Shown here one piece after another: positions 1 through 6,815 of a stretch of DNA of 21,058 bases. The notes under the pieces were generated by a model. That model ran no database searches, had not been told where the DNA came from, and saw only the letters and a list, made by a program, of their open reading frames with translations. Within the stretch, counting starts at the first letter, position 1, and each line of letters begins with the position of its first letter. Source of the stretch: Scybalomonas sp905214925 (GTDB lineage Bacteria > Bacillota > Clostridia > Lachnospirales > Lachnospiraceae); assembly GCA_905214925.1 (NCBI GenBank), contig CAJMOB010000046.1, forward strand, positions 1 through 21,058, read 5' to 3'. Both the position numbers and the translations under genes were made by a program.

Positions 1-58
1 CCGATGACGATATTGCCGCGCTCCGTAAGATTTCCGGTGTCGCGAAAGTGCCACAAGT

Positions 59-574
59 ATGGGATTCACACCACTTGAAGGGCTTGTTATGGGAACAAGA
101 AGTGGTGATATCGATCCAGCTATTATTGAATACATTGCAGAAAAAGAACAGTTAAGTTTATCAGACGTAATGAATGTTTTAAATAAGAAATCAGGAGTTC
201 TTGGATTATCTAAAAAATCAAGCGATTTCCGTGATTTAATCGCTGGCGTAGAAGCTGGAGATGAATTATGTAAAAATACATTAGATGTTTTCTTCTACCG
301 CGTAGCAAAATACATTGGAGCTTATACAGCAGCCATGAATGGTGTTGATGCCATTGCATTTACAGCAGGACTTGGAGAAAATAATGCAAAGGCAAGAGCC
401 GCTATCTGCAGTTATTTAGGATATCTTGGAATTACCATCGATGAAGCAAAAAATGAGTCTGCGGTTGGAGAAGAAGAAGTGATTACAACAACAGATAGTG
501 CAAGAAAAGTATTAGTAGTTCCAACAAATGAAGAGCTTGCAATTGCAAGAGAAACAGTAGCCCTTGTAAAGTAA
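59..574 (+). CDS. ackA: Acetate kinase, C-terminal part (5'-truncated)
   Basis: Acetate kinase converts acetyl phosphate and ADP to acetate and ATP in the cytoplasm, the last step of acetate fermentation. The visible 171 residues begin at the conserved (T-S-)MGFTPLEG block and include TRSGDIDP (active-site Arg region), FTAGLGEN and the C-terminal TNEEL motif. The family is about 400 residues, so roughly the first 225 are absent, including the HLGNGxS phosphate loop. Upstream in the same frame only Thr-Ser (53-58) still fits acetate kinase, and a TAA stands at 26-28. The ATG at 59 is therefore an internal Met and not a believable start: no ribosome binding site precedes it. The gene is either cut by an assembly join or truly truncated. 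The C-terminal identity is secure. A strong terminator follows 30 bases after the stop. Confidence 0.93.
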   Translation: MGFTPLEGLVMGTRSGDIDPAIIEYIAEKEQLSLSDVMNVLNKKSGVLGLSKKSSDFRDLIAGVEAGDELCKNTLDVFFYRVAKYIGAYTAAMNGVDAIAFTAGLGENNAKARAAICSYLGYLGITIDEAKNESAVGEEEVITTTDSARKVLVVPTNEELAIARETVALVK

Positions 575-604
575 TTTATTTTTTAGTACAATAAAATAAG
601 TAGT

Positions 605-645
605 ACAGAAAAACCGACTGTTACGAAGACAGTCGGTTTTTCTGT
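605..645 (+). terminator. Intrinsic terminator after acetate kinase
   Basis: A perfect 17-bp inverted repeat (605-621 and 629-645) with a 7-base loop. The core CCGACTG/CAGTCGG is GC-rich and is followed by TTTTTC, which itself pairs with upstream A residues. It ends the ackA transcript before the hydrolase gene. Confidence 0.9.
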
Positions 646-733
646 TATAAAAAATAACGTTTTCTATTATTTATTACAAAAATTATTATTACAAATGATG
701 CACAGCTAGCAGGTGAGAAAGGAGTTTATATTT

Positions 734-1663
734 ATGAGAGAAAGGCTTTCAATGTTATCTTCCGATGGACATACTGTTTTAAAAGGATATTTATGGACAC
801 CAGATCACGGGGAAGTAAAAGCGGTTGTTCAATTAGTTCATGGTATGGTAGAGTATATCTATCGATATAATGAGTTTGCCAACTATTTAGTTCAGCAAGG
901 ATATGCCGTTGTTGGATATGACCATTTAGGGCATGGAGCTTCGGTAGAGAAAGAAGAACTTTACGGATATTTTGCTGAGCACGATGGACATAATTTATTG
1001 GTAAAAGATATAAGAAAGTTATACAATCGTATGAAGCGAAATTATAAAGGAATTCCTTATTTTATATTGGGACATAGTATGGGTTCTTTTCTTTTAAGAA
1101 GGTATTTATTACTTTATGGAAAAGACGGACTGACAGGAGCGATTATTATGGGTACGGGAAAACAGTCGTTTCCGGTAGCTTTGCTTGGAGTCGGTCTTAC
1201 AGAGCTAATAAAGAAAAGAAAAGGCGATAAGTTCCGTAGTTCTTTTATTAATAATATGGCATTTGGTGGTTATAATCGCAAAATGAAAGAAAAAAGAACG
1301 GATAAAGATTGGCTATCTAGGGATACGAACCAAGTAGATCTTTATATTTCTCATCCTTGGTGTAATTTTATTTTTACAGTGGGCGCCTATGGAGATTTAT
1401 TTCGCACATTGTGTTCGGTTGAAAAATGGGGAAATTTAAAAAGAATGCCAAAAGATCTTCCTATTCTATTAATTTCAGGGGAAGCCGATCCCGTTGGTGA
1501 CTATGGAAAGGGCGTGAAAAGATTATATCAGCAATATGTAAGTCTTGGGTTGGAAGATGTTAGACTGACATTATATAAAGAAGATCGCCATGAAATATTA
1601 AATGAATTGGATCGGCAACAAGTATATGAAGATATTCAAAAATGGATGGAAAAAAGAATATAA
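734..1663 (+). CDS. Alpha/beta hydrolase, monoacylglycerol lipase/lysophospholipase type
   Basis: A serine hydrolase of the alpha/beta fold, 309 residues, probably cytoplasmic since no signal peptide or membrane segment is visible. The nucleophile elbow is GHSMGS (Ser115). The oxyanion-hole loop is HGM at 36-38, and YDHLGHGAS (62-70) is typical of the monoacylglycerol lipase/PldB-like branch. The acid is probably Asp252 in ISGEADPVG and the base His286 in KEDRHE, so the triad is complete. The substrate cannot be read from sequence; a lipid ester or lysophospholipid is the family expectation. A GTG at 713 would extend the frame by 7 codons, but it overlaps the ribosome binding site AGGAG (720-724), which lies 9 bases before the ATG at 734; that ATG is preferred. 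The gene stands alone between a terminator and the two-component operon. Confidence 0.85.
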   Translation: MRERLSMLSSDGHTVLKGYLWTPDHGEVKAVVQLVHGMVEYIYRYNEFANYLVQQGYAVVGYDHLGHGASVEKEELYGYFAEHDGHNLLVKDIRKLYNRMKRNYKGIPYFILGHSMGSFLLRRYLLLYGKDGLTGAIIMGTGKQSFPVALLGVGLTELIKKRKGDKFRSSFINNMAFGGYNRKMKEKRTDKDWLSRDTNQVDLYISHPWCNFIFTVGAYGDLFRTLCSVEKWGNLKRMPKDLPILLISGEADPVGDYGKGVKRLYQQYVSLGLEDVRLTLYKEDRHEILNELDRQQVYEDIQKWMEKRI

Positions 1664-1671
1664 AATTCACA

Positions 1672-1720
1672 ATTTTTACATACCTATTTGTTATAATAAA
1701 GAAAAGAGATATGTAAAAAT
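1672..1720 (+). promoter_or_regulatory. Promoter region with 11-bp inverted repeat upstream of the response regulator
   Basis: A consensus -10 TATAAT lies at 1692-1697 with no good -35 at normal spacing (ACAATT at 1669 is the 17-bp option; TTCACA at 1666 is 20 bp away). The -10 is enclosed by a perfect inverted repeat, ATTTTTACATA (1672-1682) and TATGTAAAAAT (1710-1720). The poor -35 suggests dependence on an activator, and the repeat could be the operator. This is inference; the repeat is AT-rich. Confidence 0.55.
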
Positions 1721-1734
1721 ACTGGAGGAGTACC

Positions 1735-2415
1735 ATGGAAAAATTTAAGATTTTAGTTGTAGATGACGAAAGCAGAATGAGAAAACTTGTAAAAGATTTC
1801 CTCGTTCGAAGTGGATTTGTCGTAGTTGAAGCTGGAGATGGAGAAGAAGCGATCGATTTGTTTTTTGATGAGAAACATTCCGATATCAGCTTAATTATTT
1901 TAGATGTTATGATGCCAAAAATGAATGGTTGGGAAGTGTGTAAAGAAATTCGCCGTTTTTCTAAAGTTCCTATCATTATGTTGACGGCAAAGAGTGAAGA
2001 AAGCGATGAACTTCAAGGCTTTGATTTAGGAGTAGATGAGTATATTTCAAAACCATTTAGTCCAAAGATTCTTGTGGCAAGAGTAGAAGCGATTTTAAGA
2101 AGGACAAGCGGATTAAATAAAGCGGATATTATTTCTGCTGGTGGAATTGAATTAGATAATGCAGCACACCAAGTGAGAATTGATGGGGAGTCAATTGAGT
2201 TAAGCTTTAAAGAATTTGAACTTTTAAATTACTTTTTATTAAACCAAGGGGTAGCTCTTTCAAGAGAAAACATTTTAAACCATGTATGGAATTATGATTA
2301 TTTTGGAGATGCGAGAACCATCGATACTCATGTGAAAAAGTTGAGAAGTAAATTAGGAGAAAAGGGAGAATATATCAAAACCATCTGGGGAATGGGATAT
2401 AAGTTTGAGGTATAA
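1735..2415 (+). CDS. OmpR/PhoB-family response regulator
   Basis: Cytoplasmic DNA-binding regulator of a two-component system, 226 residues, the usual length. The receiver domain (about 5-120) has the acidic pair Asp10/Asp11, the phospho-acceptor Asp57 in LIILDVMMP, Thr84 and Lys106 (ISKPF). The C-terminal winged-helix domain (about 130-226) ends in the typical segment DARTIDTHVKKLRSKLGEK and GMGYKFEV. The start ATG follows GGAGGAG by a few bases. The sensor kinase gene begins 5 bases after its stop, so the two are surely co-transcribed and form a cognate pair. The sensed signal is unknown; the adjacent hydrolase may or may not be a target. Confidence 0.95.
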   Translation: MEKFKILVVDDESRMRKLVKDFLVRSGFVVVEAGDGEEAIDLFFDEKHSDISLIILDVMMPKMNGWEVCKEIRRFSKVPIIMLTAKSEESDELQGFDLGVDEYISKPFSPKILVARVEAILRRTSGLNKADIISAGGIELDNAAHQVRIDGESIELSFKEFELLNYFLLNQGVALSRENILNHVWNYDYFGDARTIDTHVKKLRSKLGEKGEYIKTIWGMGYKFEV

Positions 2416-2420
2416 AAAGA

Positions 2421-3995
2421 ATGAAACATTCGATTCGAATTAAATTAACGTTATTGCTAACCTTCCTCACAAGTTCGATTATTTTAGTTTCTTGGATTGT
2501 AAATCGTACGGTCGGAGTAGAATATTACATGAGGAGTGAGGAAAAAAGCCTAATAAAAACTTATCATCAATTGGAGCAGCTGTATTTAAATACTTCGAAT
2601 TATACGATTGATAGCAATGGAACTTTAAAGAATGAAAGAGAACAAGAAATGGATATATTGATGTCCAATACCCATTTTAATGTATTGATTTTAAATGAGA
2701 ATTTTGAAAGAGAATATCCAAAAGGGGAACGAAGCAATAAGATGGATAAAAGTATGCTTCTTTATTTGAATACTTTGATAAAAGCAAGACCTGGAGATGG
2801 AGGAAGCATTGACAAGTTTTTCGAACAAGGATATTTAATTCAAAAAAATACAGTAAAAGATCTGGATGGCGAATATTTAGATTTGTTTGGAAGAATTGTG
2901 GATCGACAAAATGAATCCCATTTGTTGATTTTGCGTTCGCCGATTCAAACAGTCCAAGGAGCAGCGGATATTTCCAATCGACTGTTTGCCTATATTGGTA
3001 TTACTATGAGTGTTATTGGGGCGATTGTGATGTTTTGGGCGAGCAAAAAGTACACGGTTCCTATTCAGGAAATGGCTATGATCGCCAATCGAATGGTTCA
3101 TTTAGATTTTGATGCAAGAGTGACAAAAATTAATCAAGATGAAATTGGAAATCTTGGACGAAGTATGAATGAGCTATCCGCTAAGCTCGAAGAGACGATT
3201 AGCGAACTGAAGACGGCCAATAATGAGCTACAAAAAGATATCGATAAGAAAACACAAATCGACGAAATGAGAAAAGAATTTATTTCCCACGTATCTCATG
3301 AACTAAAGACCCCAATTGCCTTAATCCAAGGTTATGCAGAAGGACTAAAAGATAATGTGAATGATGATCCAGAAAGTCGAGAGTTTTATTGCGATGTTAT
3401 TATGGATGAAGCCCATAAAATGAATGTAATGGTTAAAAAGTTATTGACATTAAATCAAATTGAGTTTGGCAATAATGTAGTTCATATGGAACGATTTGAT
3501 ATTGTAGCACTGATTCGAAATTTAATACAAGCGTCTGATATTTTATATAAAAAAGTGGGAGCTACCGTCCATTTTGAGCAAAAAGAACCTATTTATGTTT
3601 GGGCCGATGAATATATGATTGAAGAAGTGATGTCAAATTATTTGAGCAATGCGCTTCATCATTTATCCGAAAAAGGAACAATTACCGTCCGATTTGAAAC
3701 AAGAGGAAGTGAGGTAAGAGTCTTTGTTGCCAACACGGGAAAACAAATTCCAGAGGAGGAATTGGATAAACTTTGGATTAAGTTTTATAAGGTGGATAAG
3801 GCTAGGACAAGAGAATATGGTGGAAGCGGTGTAGGGCTTTCGATTGTAGCAGCTACTATGAATGCTCATGGAAAAAAATATGGCGTCCACAACTTACCAG
3901 ATGGAGTAGAATTTTATATTGATTTGGACATTAACTTAACAGAAAAAGCCCAAACGGAATCTTTGCCTCAAAAAAATACAATAGAAGATGAATAA
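2421..3995 (+). CDS. Membrane-bound sensor histidine kinase (HAMP, HisKA, HATPase)
   Basis: Sensor partner of the preceding regulator, 524 residues. TM1 is about 8-30 and TM2 about 187-207, enclosing a ~155-residue extracellular sensor region that I cannot assign to a named domain. A HAMP domain (about 208-262) leads to HisKA with the phospho-acceptor His293 in FISHVSHELKTP. The ATPase domain has the N box EEVMSNYLSNALHHL (401-415), an F box near LWIKFYK (451-457) and the G2 box GGSGVGLSIV (467-476). The G1 box reads VANTG, with Asn where many kinases have Asp; from memory this variant is common in Firmicutes VanS-like kinases, so activity is expected. The ribosome binding site GAGG lies in the end of the regulator gene. 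Transcription ends at the hairpin directly after the stop. Confidence 0.95.
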   Translation: MKHSIRIKLTLLLTFLTSSIILVSWIVNRTVGVEYYMRSEEKSLIKTYHQLEQLYLNTSNYTIDSNGTLKNEREQEMDILMSNTHFNVLILNENFEREYPKGERSNKMDKSMLLYLNTLIKARPGDGGSIDKFFEQGYLIQKNTVKDLDGEYLDLFGRIVDRQNESHLLILRSPIQTVQGAADISNRLFAYIGITMSVIGAIVMFWASKKYTVPIQEMAMIANRMVHLDFDARVTKINQDEIGNLGRSMNELSAKLEETISELKTANNELQKDIDKKTQIDEMRKEFISHVSHELKTPIALIQGYAEGLKDNVNDDPESREFYCDVIMDEAHKMNVMVKKLLTLNQIEFGNNVVHMERFDIVALIRNLIQASDILYKKVGATVHFEQKEPIYVWADEYMIEEVMSNYLSNALHHLSEKGTITVRFETRGSEVRVFVANTGKQIPEEELDKLWIKFYKVDKARTREYGGSGVGLSIVAATMNAHGKKYGVHNLPDGVEFYIDLDINLTEKAQTESLPQKNTIEDE

Positions 3996-4036
3996 AAAAC
4001 GATGAGAAACTCCCATAGCGTGTTTCTCATCGTTTT
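3996..4036. terminator. Bidirectional terminator between convergent genes
   Basis: Perfect 15-bp stem AAAACGATGAGAAAC (3996-4010) and its complement (4022-4036) with an 11-base loop. T-runs exist in both directions: TTTT closing the plus strand arm, and TTTTTTATTC after the stem on the minus strand. It serves the histidine kinase operon and the opposing DUF6465-like gene. Confidence 0.88.
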
Positions 4037-4066
4037 GCGTAGAAGGCCTTCTATGGTTCTTTTTAA

Positions 4067-4267
4067 TTAAAAAGAAAAATTTCCTTTTACACTATCATTA
4101 AATACATAATATACCATATGTTCTTCTGGCTTTACATAAAGATCAAGAGTTTCGATATCTTTAATTTTATTCCCTAATTGTTTTACCCAAATTTCTTTTG
4201 CTGTTGTCACGAAGTCTTTTTGTTCTTTTTGAATTCCTTGATATTCTACATAAATATTTGATTTCAT
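4067..4267 (-). CDS. DUF6465-like small protein
   Basis: A 66-residue protein of unknown function. The core IKDIETLDLYVKPEEHMVYY with the nearby YVEYQGIQ segment matches what I remember of the DUF6465 family, which is frequent in Lachnospiraceae; some members carry a long Lys/Ala-rich N-terminal tail. This copy has no such tail and only the domain. No signal peptide or membrane segment is seen. The reading frame stays open 24 codons upstream, but GGAGG (plus-strand CCTCC at 4276-4280) sits correctly before the Met at 4267, which decides the start. It is transcribed alone from its own promoter, divergent from the sirtuin/his operon. The family name is from memory and not from a search. Confidence 0.75.
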   Translation of the reverse strand: MKSNIYVEYQGIQKEQKDFVTTAKEIWVKQLGNKIKDIETLDLYVKPEEHMVYYVFNDSVKGNFSF

Positions 4268-4310
4268 AATAAAGTCCTCCATTCCTTGATTTAAATGATA
4301 TATCTTTTTA

Positions 4311-4339
4311 AATATATACCAAAATTCTGCAAAAATCAA
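4311..4339 (-). promoter_or_regulatory. Sigma-A-type promoter for the DUF6465-like gene
   Basis: On the minus strand TTGATT (4339-4334), a 17-base spacer, and TATATT (4316-4311). The position is about 45 bases before the start codon. It is divergent from the promoter of the sirtuin/his operon about 50 bases away. Confidence 0.6.
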
Positions 4340-4389
4340 CAGATTCTATCGGAAAGAATAAGAGAAAAATGAAACTTTCAGAAAAAATA

Positions 4390-4419
4390 TTGCAAAAATA
4401 GATATTCTAGTGATAATAT
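4390..4419 (+). promoter_or_regulatory. Promoter for the sirtuin-like/hisH/hisF operon
   Basis: TTGCAA (4390-4395), an 18-base spacer, and an extended -10 TGATAATAT (the hexamer TAATAT ends at 4419). The transcript would have a short leader of roughly 35 bases with no room for an attenuator or riboswitch. Confidence 0.55.
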
Positions 4420-4460
4420 GATTAAAGAGAGAAAGGAATAGTAGAAAGGATAATAGTAAT

Positions 4461-5270
4461 ATGATATGGAATACAATAAAAGAAGAGATAGAAGCTGCGG
4501 ATAAGATTGTAGTTGGAATTGGCCCAGAGTTAAGTGCGAAAAGACTTCTTCCGTATGATGCAAAAGAAATTGATGATTTTTATCATTCTATCGGCATGAC
4601 ACAGTATGAAACGGTGAGAAAAGCAAGCGAAGAACAAGAAGAAATGGCATATCTTCGTGATTTATATTATTTTTATTACATAAGAACTCATAAAATTCCA
4701 AGTGTTTATGATGAATTAGCGAAATGGCTAGAAGGAAAAGATTATTTTATTATTACAAGTAATGTAGATGATTTTATTTTCTGTTCTTCTTTGGATGAGG
4801 CTAGAATTGTATCTCCTTGTGGAACAAGAGGACTCTTTCAGTGTTCTCATCGCTGTAGCGCTTCCCTTTACCCATCCAATGAGCTTATGCTTGCCAAATT
4901 AAAGGAATATGAGGAAACGAAAGAGACGAGCCAAATTGCCTGTGGAAAGTGCAAGGAGCCATTAGTGTTTAATATTCGTACAAAAGAAAATCCTTCAAAC
5001 TATATCGAAGAAGGATACTTATCTCAATGGAGCGTTTATACGAAATGGTTACAAGGAACATTGAATAAAAATTTCATTGCGCTAGAGATAGGGGAAGGGT
5101 TCGAACAGCCGACGCTTTTTCATTGGCCTTTTGAACGACTTGTCTATTTTAATCAAAAGGCAAAGCTAATTCGTGTTCATAAAAAGTTGTCACAAGTAGG
5201 AGAAGAACTAAAGGAACGAGCGATAGCAGTTCCGATGGATTCCATGGAGTTTTTACAGAAAGGGAAATAA
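4461..5270 (+). CDS. Divergent sirtuin (SIR2)-like protein
   Basis: A 269-residue protein whose pattern follows a sirtuin Rossmann fold but with key changes. The N-terminal stretch ADKIVVGIGPELSA (13-26) sits where sirtuins have the GAGxS NAD loop. FIITSNVDD (96-104) matches the TQNVDGL segment, keeping Asn101 and Asp103. Two cysteine pairs, C128/C132 and C161/C164, match the structural zinc site. Near the C-terminus, LEIGEGFEQPTLFHWPFERL (208-227) resembles the late NAD-binding segment. The catalytic HG dipeptide appears to be Cys120-Gly121 (SPCGTRG), and the usual SGIPDFR after the first loop is not visible. It may be an ADP-ribosyltransferase, an NAD(H)-binding protein or inactive; deacetylase activity should not be assumed. 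The stop is one base before the hisH ATG, so the two are co-translated. Confidence 0.7.
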   Translation: MIWNTIKEEIEAADKIVVGIGPELSAKRLLPYDAKEIDDFYHSIGMTQYETVRKASEEQEEMAYLRDLYYFYYIRTHKIPSVYDELAKWLEGKDYFIITSNVDDFIFCSSLDEARIVSPCGTRGLFQCSHRCSASLYPSNELMLAKLKEYEETKETSQIACGKCKEPLVFNIRTKENPSNYIEEGYLSQWSVYTKWLQGTLNKNFIALEIGEGFEQPTLFHWPFERLVYFNQKAKLIRVHKKLSQVGEELKERAIAVPMDSMEFLQKGK

Positions 5271-5271
5271 T

Positions 5272-5883
5272 ATGGTAGCAATTATTGATTACGATGCAGG
5301 AAATTTAAAGAGTGTTCAGAAAGCATTTGAGTTTCTAGGGGCGGATGTGGTAGTTACAAGAAAAAAAGATGAAATTTTAAATAGCGATCACGTCATTTTG
5401 CCAGGAGTCGGTGCTTTTAAAGAGGCTATGGAGCGGTTAGAACAATATGATCTTGTGGATACGATAAAAGAAGTTGTAAAAAGAAAAATTCCTCTTCTTG
5501 GAATTTGCTTAGGGATGCAATTGTTATTTGAATCTAGTGAGGAATCGGATGGAGTAAAAGGACTTTCCCTATTGGAAGGAAAGATTGTGAAAATCCCAAA
5601 AAAAGAAGGAATAAAAATTCCACATATGGGGTGGAATAGTTTGGAATTAAAAGGCAAGGCTACTTTGTTTCAAGGGCTTTCAAAAGAACCTTATGTCTAT
5701 TTTGTACATTCTTATTATTTAGTTCCTAGTAAGGCAGAAGATGTGGTAGCGGTAACAGAATATGGAACAAGTCTTTCTGTGGCGGTGGAACATGAAAATC
5801 TTTTTGGATGCCAATTCCACCCAGAAAAAAGTGGAGAAGTAGGTTTAAAGATTTTAAGAAATTTTTTAAAGGTTTCAAAATAG
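5272..5883 (+). CDS. hisH: Imidazole glycerol phosphate synthase, glutamine amidotransferase subunit
   Basis: HisH hydrolyses glutamine and passes ammonia to HisF, which makes IGP and AICAR from PRFAR in histidine biosynthesis. The length of 203 residues is usual. The class I glutaminase triad is present: Cys79 in LLGICLGMQLLFE, His183 and Glu185 in GCQFHPEKSG. The first residues (MVAIIDYDAGN) and PGVGAF at 44-49 are typical. The start is one base after the previous stop, with AAGGGA just upstream inside that gene. hisF follows 89 bases later and is the obligate partner. Confidence 0.96.
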   Translation: MVAIIDYDAGNLKSVQKAFEFLGADVVVTRKKDEILNSDHVILPGVGAFKEAMERLEQYDLVDTIKEVVKRKIPLLGICLGMQLLFESSEESDGVKGLSLLEGKIVKIPKKEGIKIPHMGWNSLELKGKATLFQGLSKEPYVYFVHSYYLVPSKAEDVVAVTEYGTSLSVAVEHENLFGCQFHPEKSGEVGLKILRNFLKVSK

Positions 5884-5890
5884 CGATTGG

Positions 5891-5962
5891 ATGAAGAGGT
5901 CTGTTAAAAGAGGAAAAGCAATTGGTAAACAAGCAATAAGAGTTGTGAGAACAGAACAATAG
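5891..5962 (+). CDS. Possible 23-codon basic small ORF between hisH and hisF
   Basis: ATG at 5891 to TAG at 5960-5962 encodes 23 residues, about a third Lys or Arg (MKRSVKRGKAIGK at the start). It has no convincing ribosome binding site. Its stop overlaps the AGGAGG that serves hisF, so translation through it could couple to hisF. It has no run of His codons, so it is not a classical his leader peptide. It may be chance or a decayed remnant; the main reason to list it is that hisH and hisF are otherwise tightly packed. Confidence 0.2.
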   Translation: MKRSVKRGKAIGKQAIRVVRTEQ

Positions 5963-5972
5963 GAGGAACGAT

Positions 5973-6734
5973 ATGCACACAAAAAGAATTATTCCTTGTC
6001 TCGATGTCAATGGTGGACGAGTTGTAAAAGGGGTCAATTTTGTTCATTTGGTGGATGCAGGTGATCCTGTGGAAGTGGCAAAGGCATATGATAAGGCTGG
6101 AGCCGATGAACTGGTATTTTTAGATATTACCGCTTCTTCAGATGCAAGAGAAATTAAATTGGACATGGTAAGAAGAGTAGCAGAAAGTATTTTTATTCCG
6201 TTTACTGTTGGAGGAGGAATCCGAACAGTAGAAGACTTTAAGGCGATATTGCGAGAAGGCGCAGACAAAATTTCCATTAATTCTTCGGCTCTTGAACAAC
6301 CTTCTCTTATCAGTCGAGCAGCGGATAAGTTTGGGAGTCAATGTGTCGTTGTAGCTATCGATGCTAAAAGAAGAGAAGATGGAAGTGGATGGAACGTCTA
6401 TAAAAATGGTGGACGAGTGGACACGGGACTTGACGCTATAGAATGGGCGATAAAGGCCTGTGAACTAGGTGCAGGAGAAATTCTTTTAACTAGTATGGAT
6501 TGTGATGGAACAAAGACAGGATATGATATTGAATTAACAAGTCAAATCGCAAAAGAAGTTTCAATTCCTGTGATTGCCTCAGGAGGGGCAGGAACGAAAG
6601 AACACTTTTTCGATGCTTTAACAAGAGGAGGAGCGGATGCAGCATTGGCAGCTTCCTTATTTCATTTTAAAGAGTTAGAAATAAAACAATTGAAGCAGTA
6701 TCTAAAAGAAAAAGGAATTGCCATTCGATTATAA
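5973..6734 (+). CDS. hisF: Imidazole glycerol phosphate synthase, cyclase subunit
   Basis: HisF is the (beta/alpha)8 cyclase that combines ammonia from HisH with PRFAR to give IGP and AICAR. The length of 253 residues is normal. Catalytic Asp11 (RIIPCLDVNGGRVVKG) and Asp130 (VVVAIDAKR) are present, with the phosphate-binding loops FTVGGGIR (77-84) and ASGGAG. The start ATG follows AGGAGG at 5961-5966. Only hisH and hisF of the pathway are in this operon, so hisA, hisG and the rest must be elsewhere if the pathway is complete. A bidirectional terminator follows. Confidence 0.97.
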   Translation: MHTKRIIPCLDVNGGRVVKGVNFVHLVDAGDPVEVAKAYDKAGADELVFLDITASSDAREIKLDMVRRVAESIFIPFTVGGGIRTVEDFKAILREGADKISINSSALEQPSLISRAADKFGSQCVVVAIDAKRREDGSGWNVYKNGGRVDTGLDAIEWAIKACELGAGEILLTSMDCDGTKTGYDIELTSQIAKEVSIPVIASGGAGTKEHFFDALTRGGADAALAASLFHFKELEIKQLKQYLKEKGIAIRL

Positions 6735-6750
6735 AAAGAAAGAGGTAATA

Positions 6751-6799
6751 AAAAATGTGGTATCAATAGAAAAATCATATTCTATGATACCACATTTTT
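6751..6799. terminator. Bidirectional terminator between hisF and the activase fusion gene
   Basis: A perfect 15-bp stem AAAAATGTGGTATCA (6751-6765) with its complement (6785-6799), extended by TAGA/TCTA after a one-base bulge. T-runs lie at the end of both strands. The two flanking genes converge on it. Confidence 0.88.
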
Positions 6800-6815
6800 A
6801 ATATTGTTTTATTTT

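Noticed and set aside
1560..1976. 138-codon minus-strand frame across the hydrolase end and response regulator start
   Set aside because: It lies antisense to two well-identified genes, has no ribosome binding site, and encodes a low-complexity Ser/Ile/Phe-rich sequence typical of a shadow frame.
4040..4053. Perfect 14-bp palindrome TAGAAGGCCTTCTA between convergent genes
   Set aside because: A palindrome of this length is expected about once by chance in 21 kb; it has no loop for a hairpin and no link to a regulator.
5726..6037. 103-codon minus-strand frame across the hisH-hisF junction
   Set aside because: Antisense to hisH and hisF with Leu/Phe/His/Pro-rich composition; no initiation signal and no recognisable motif.
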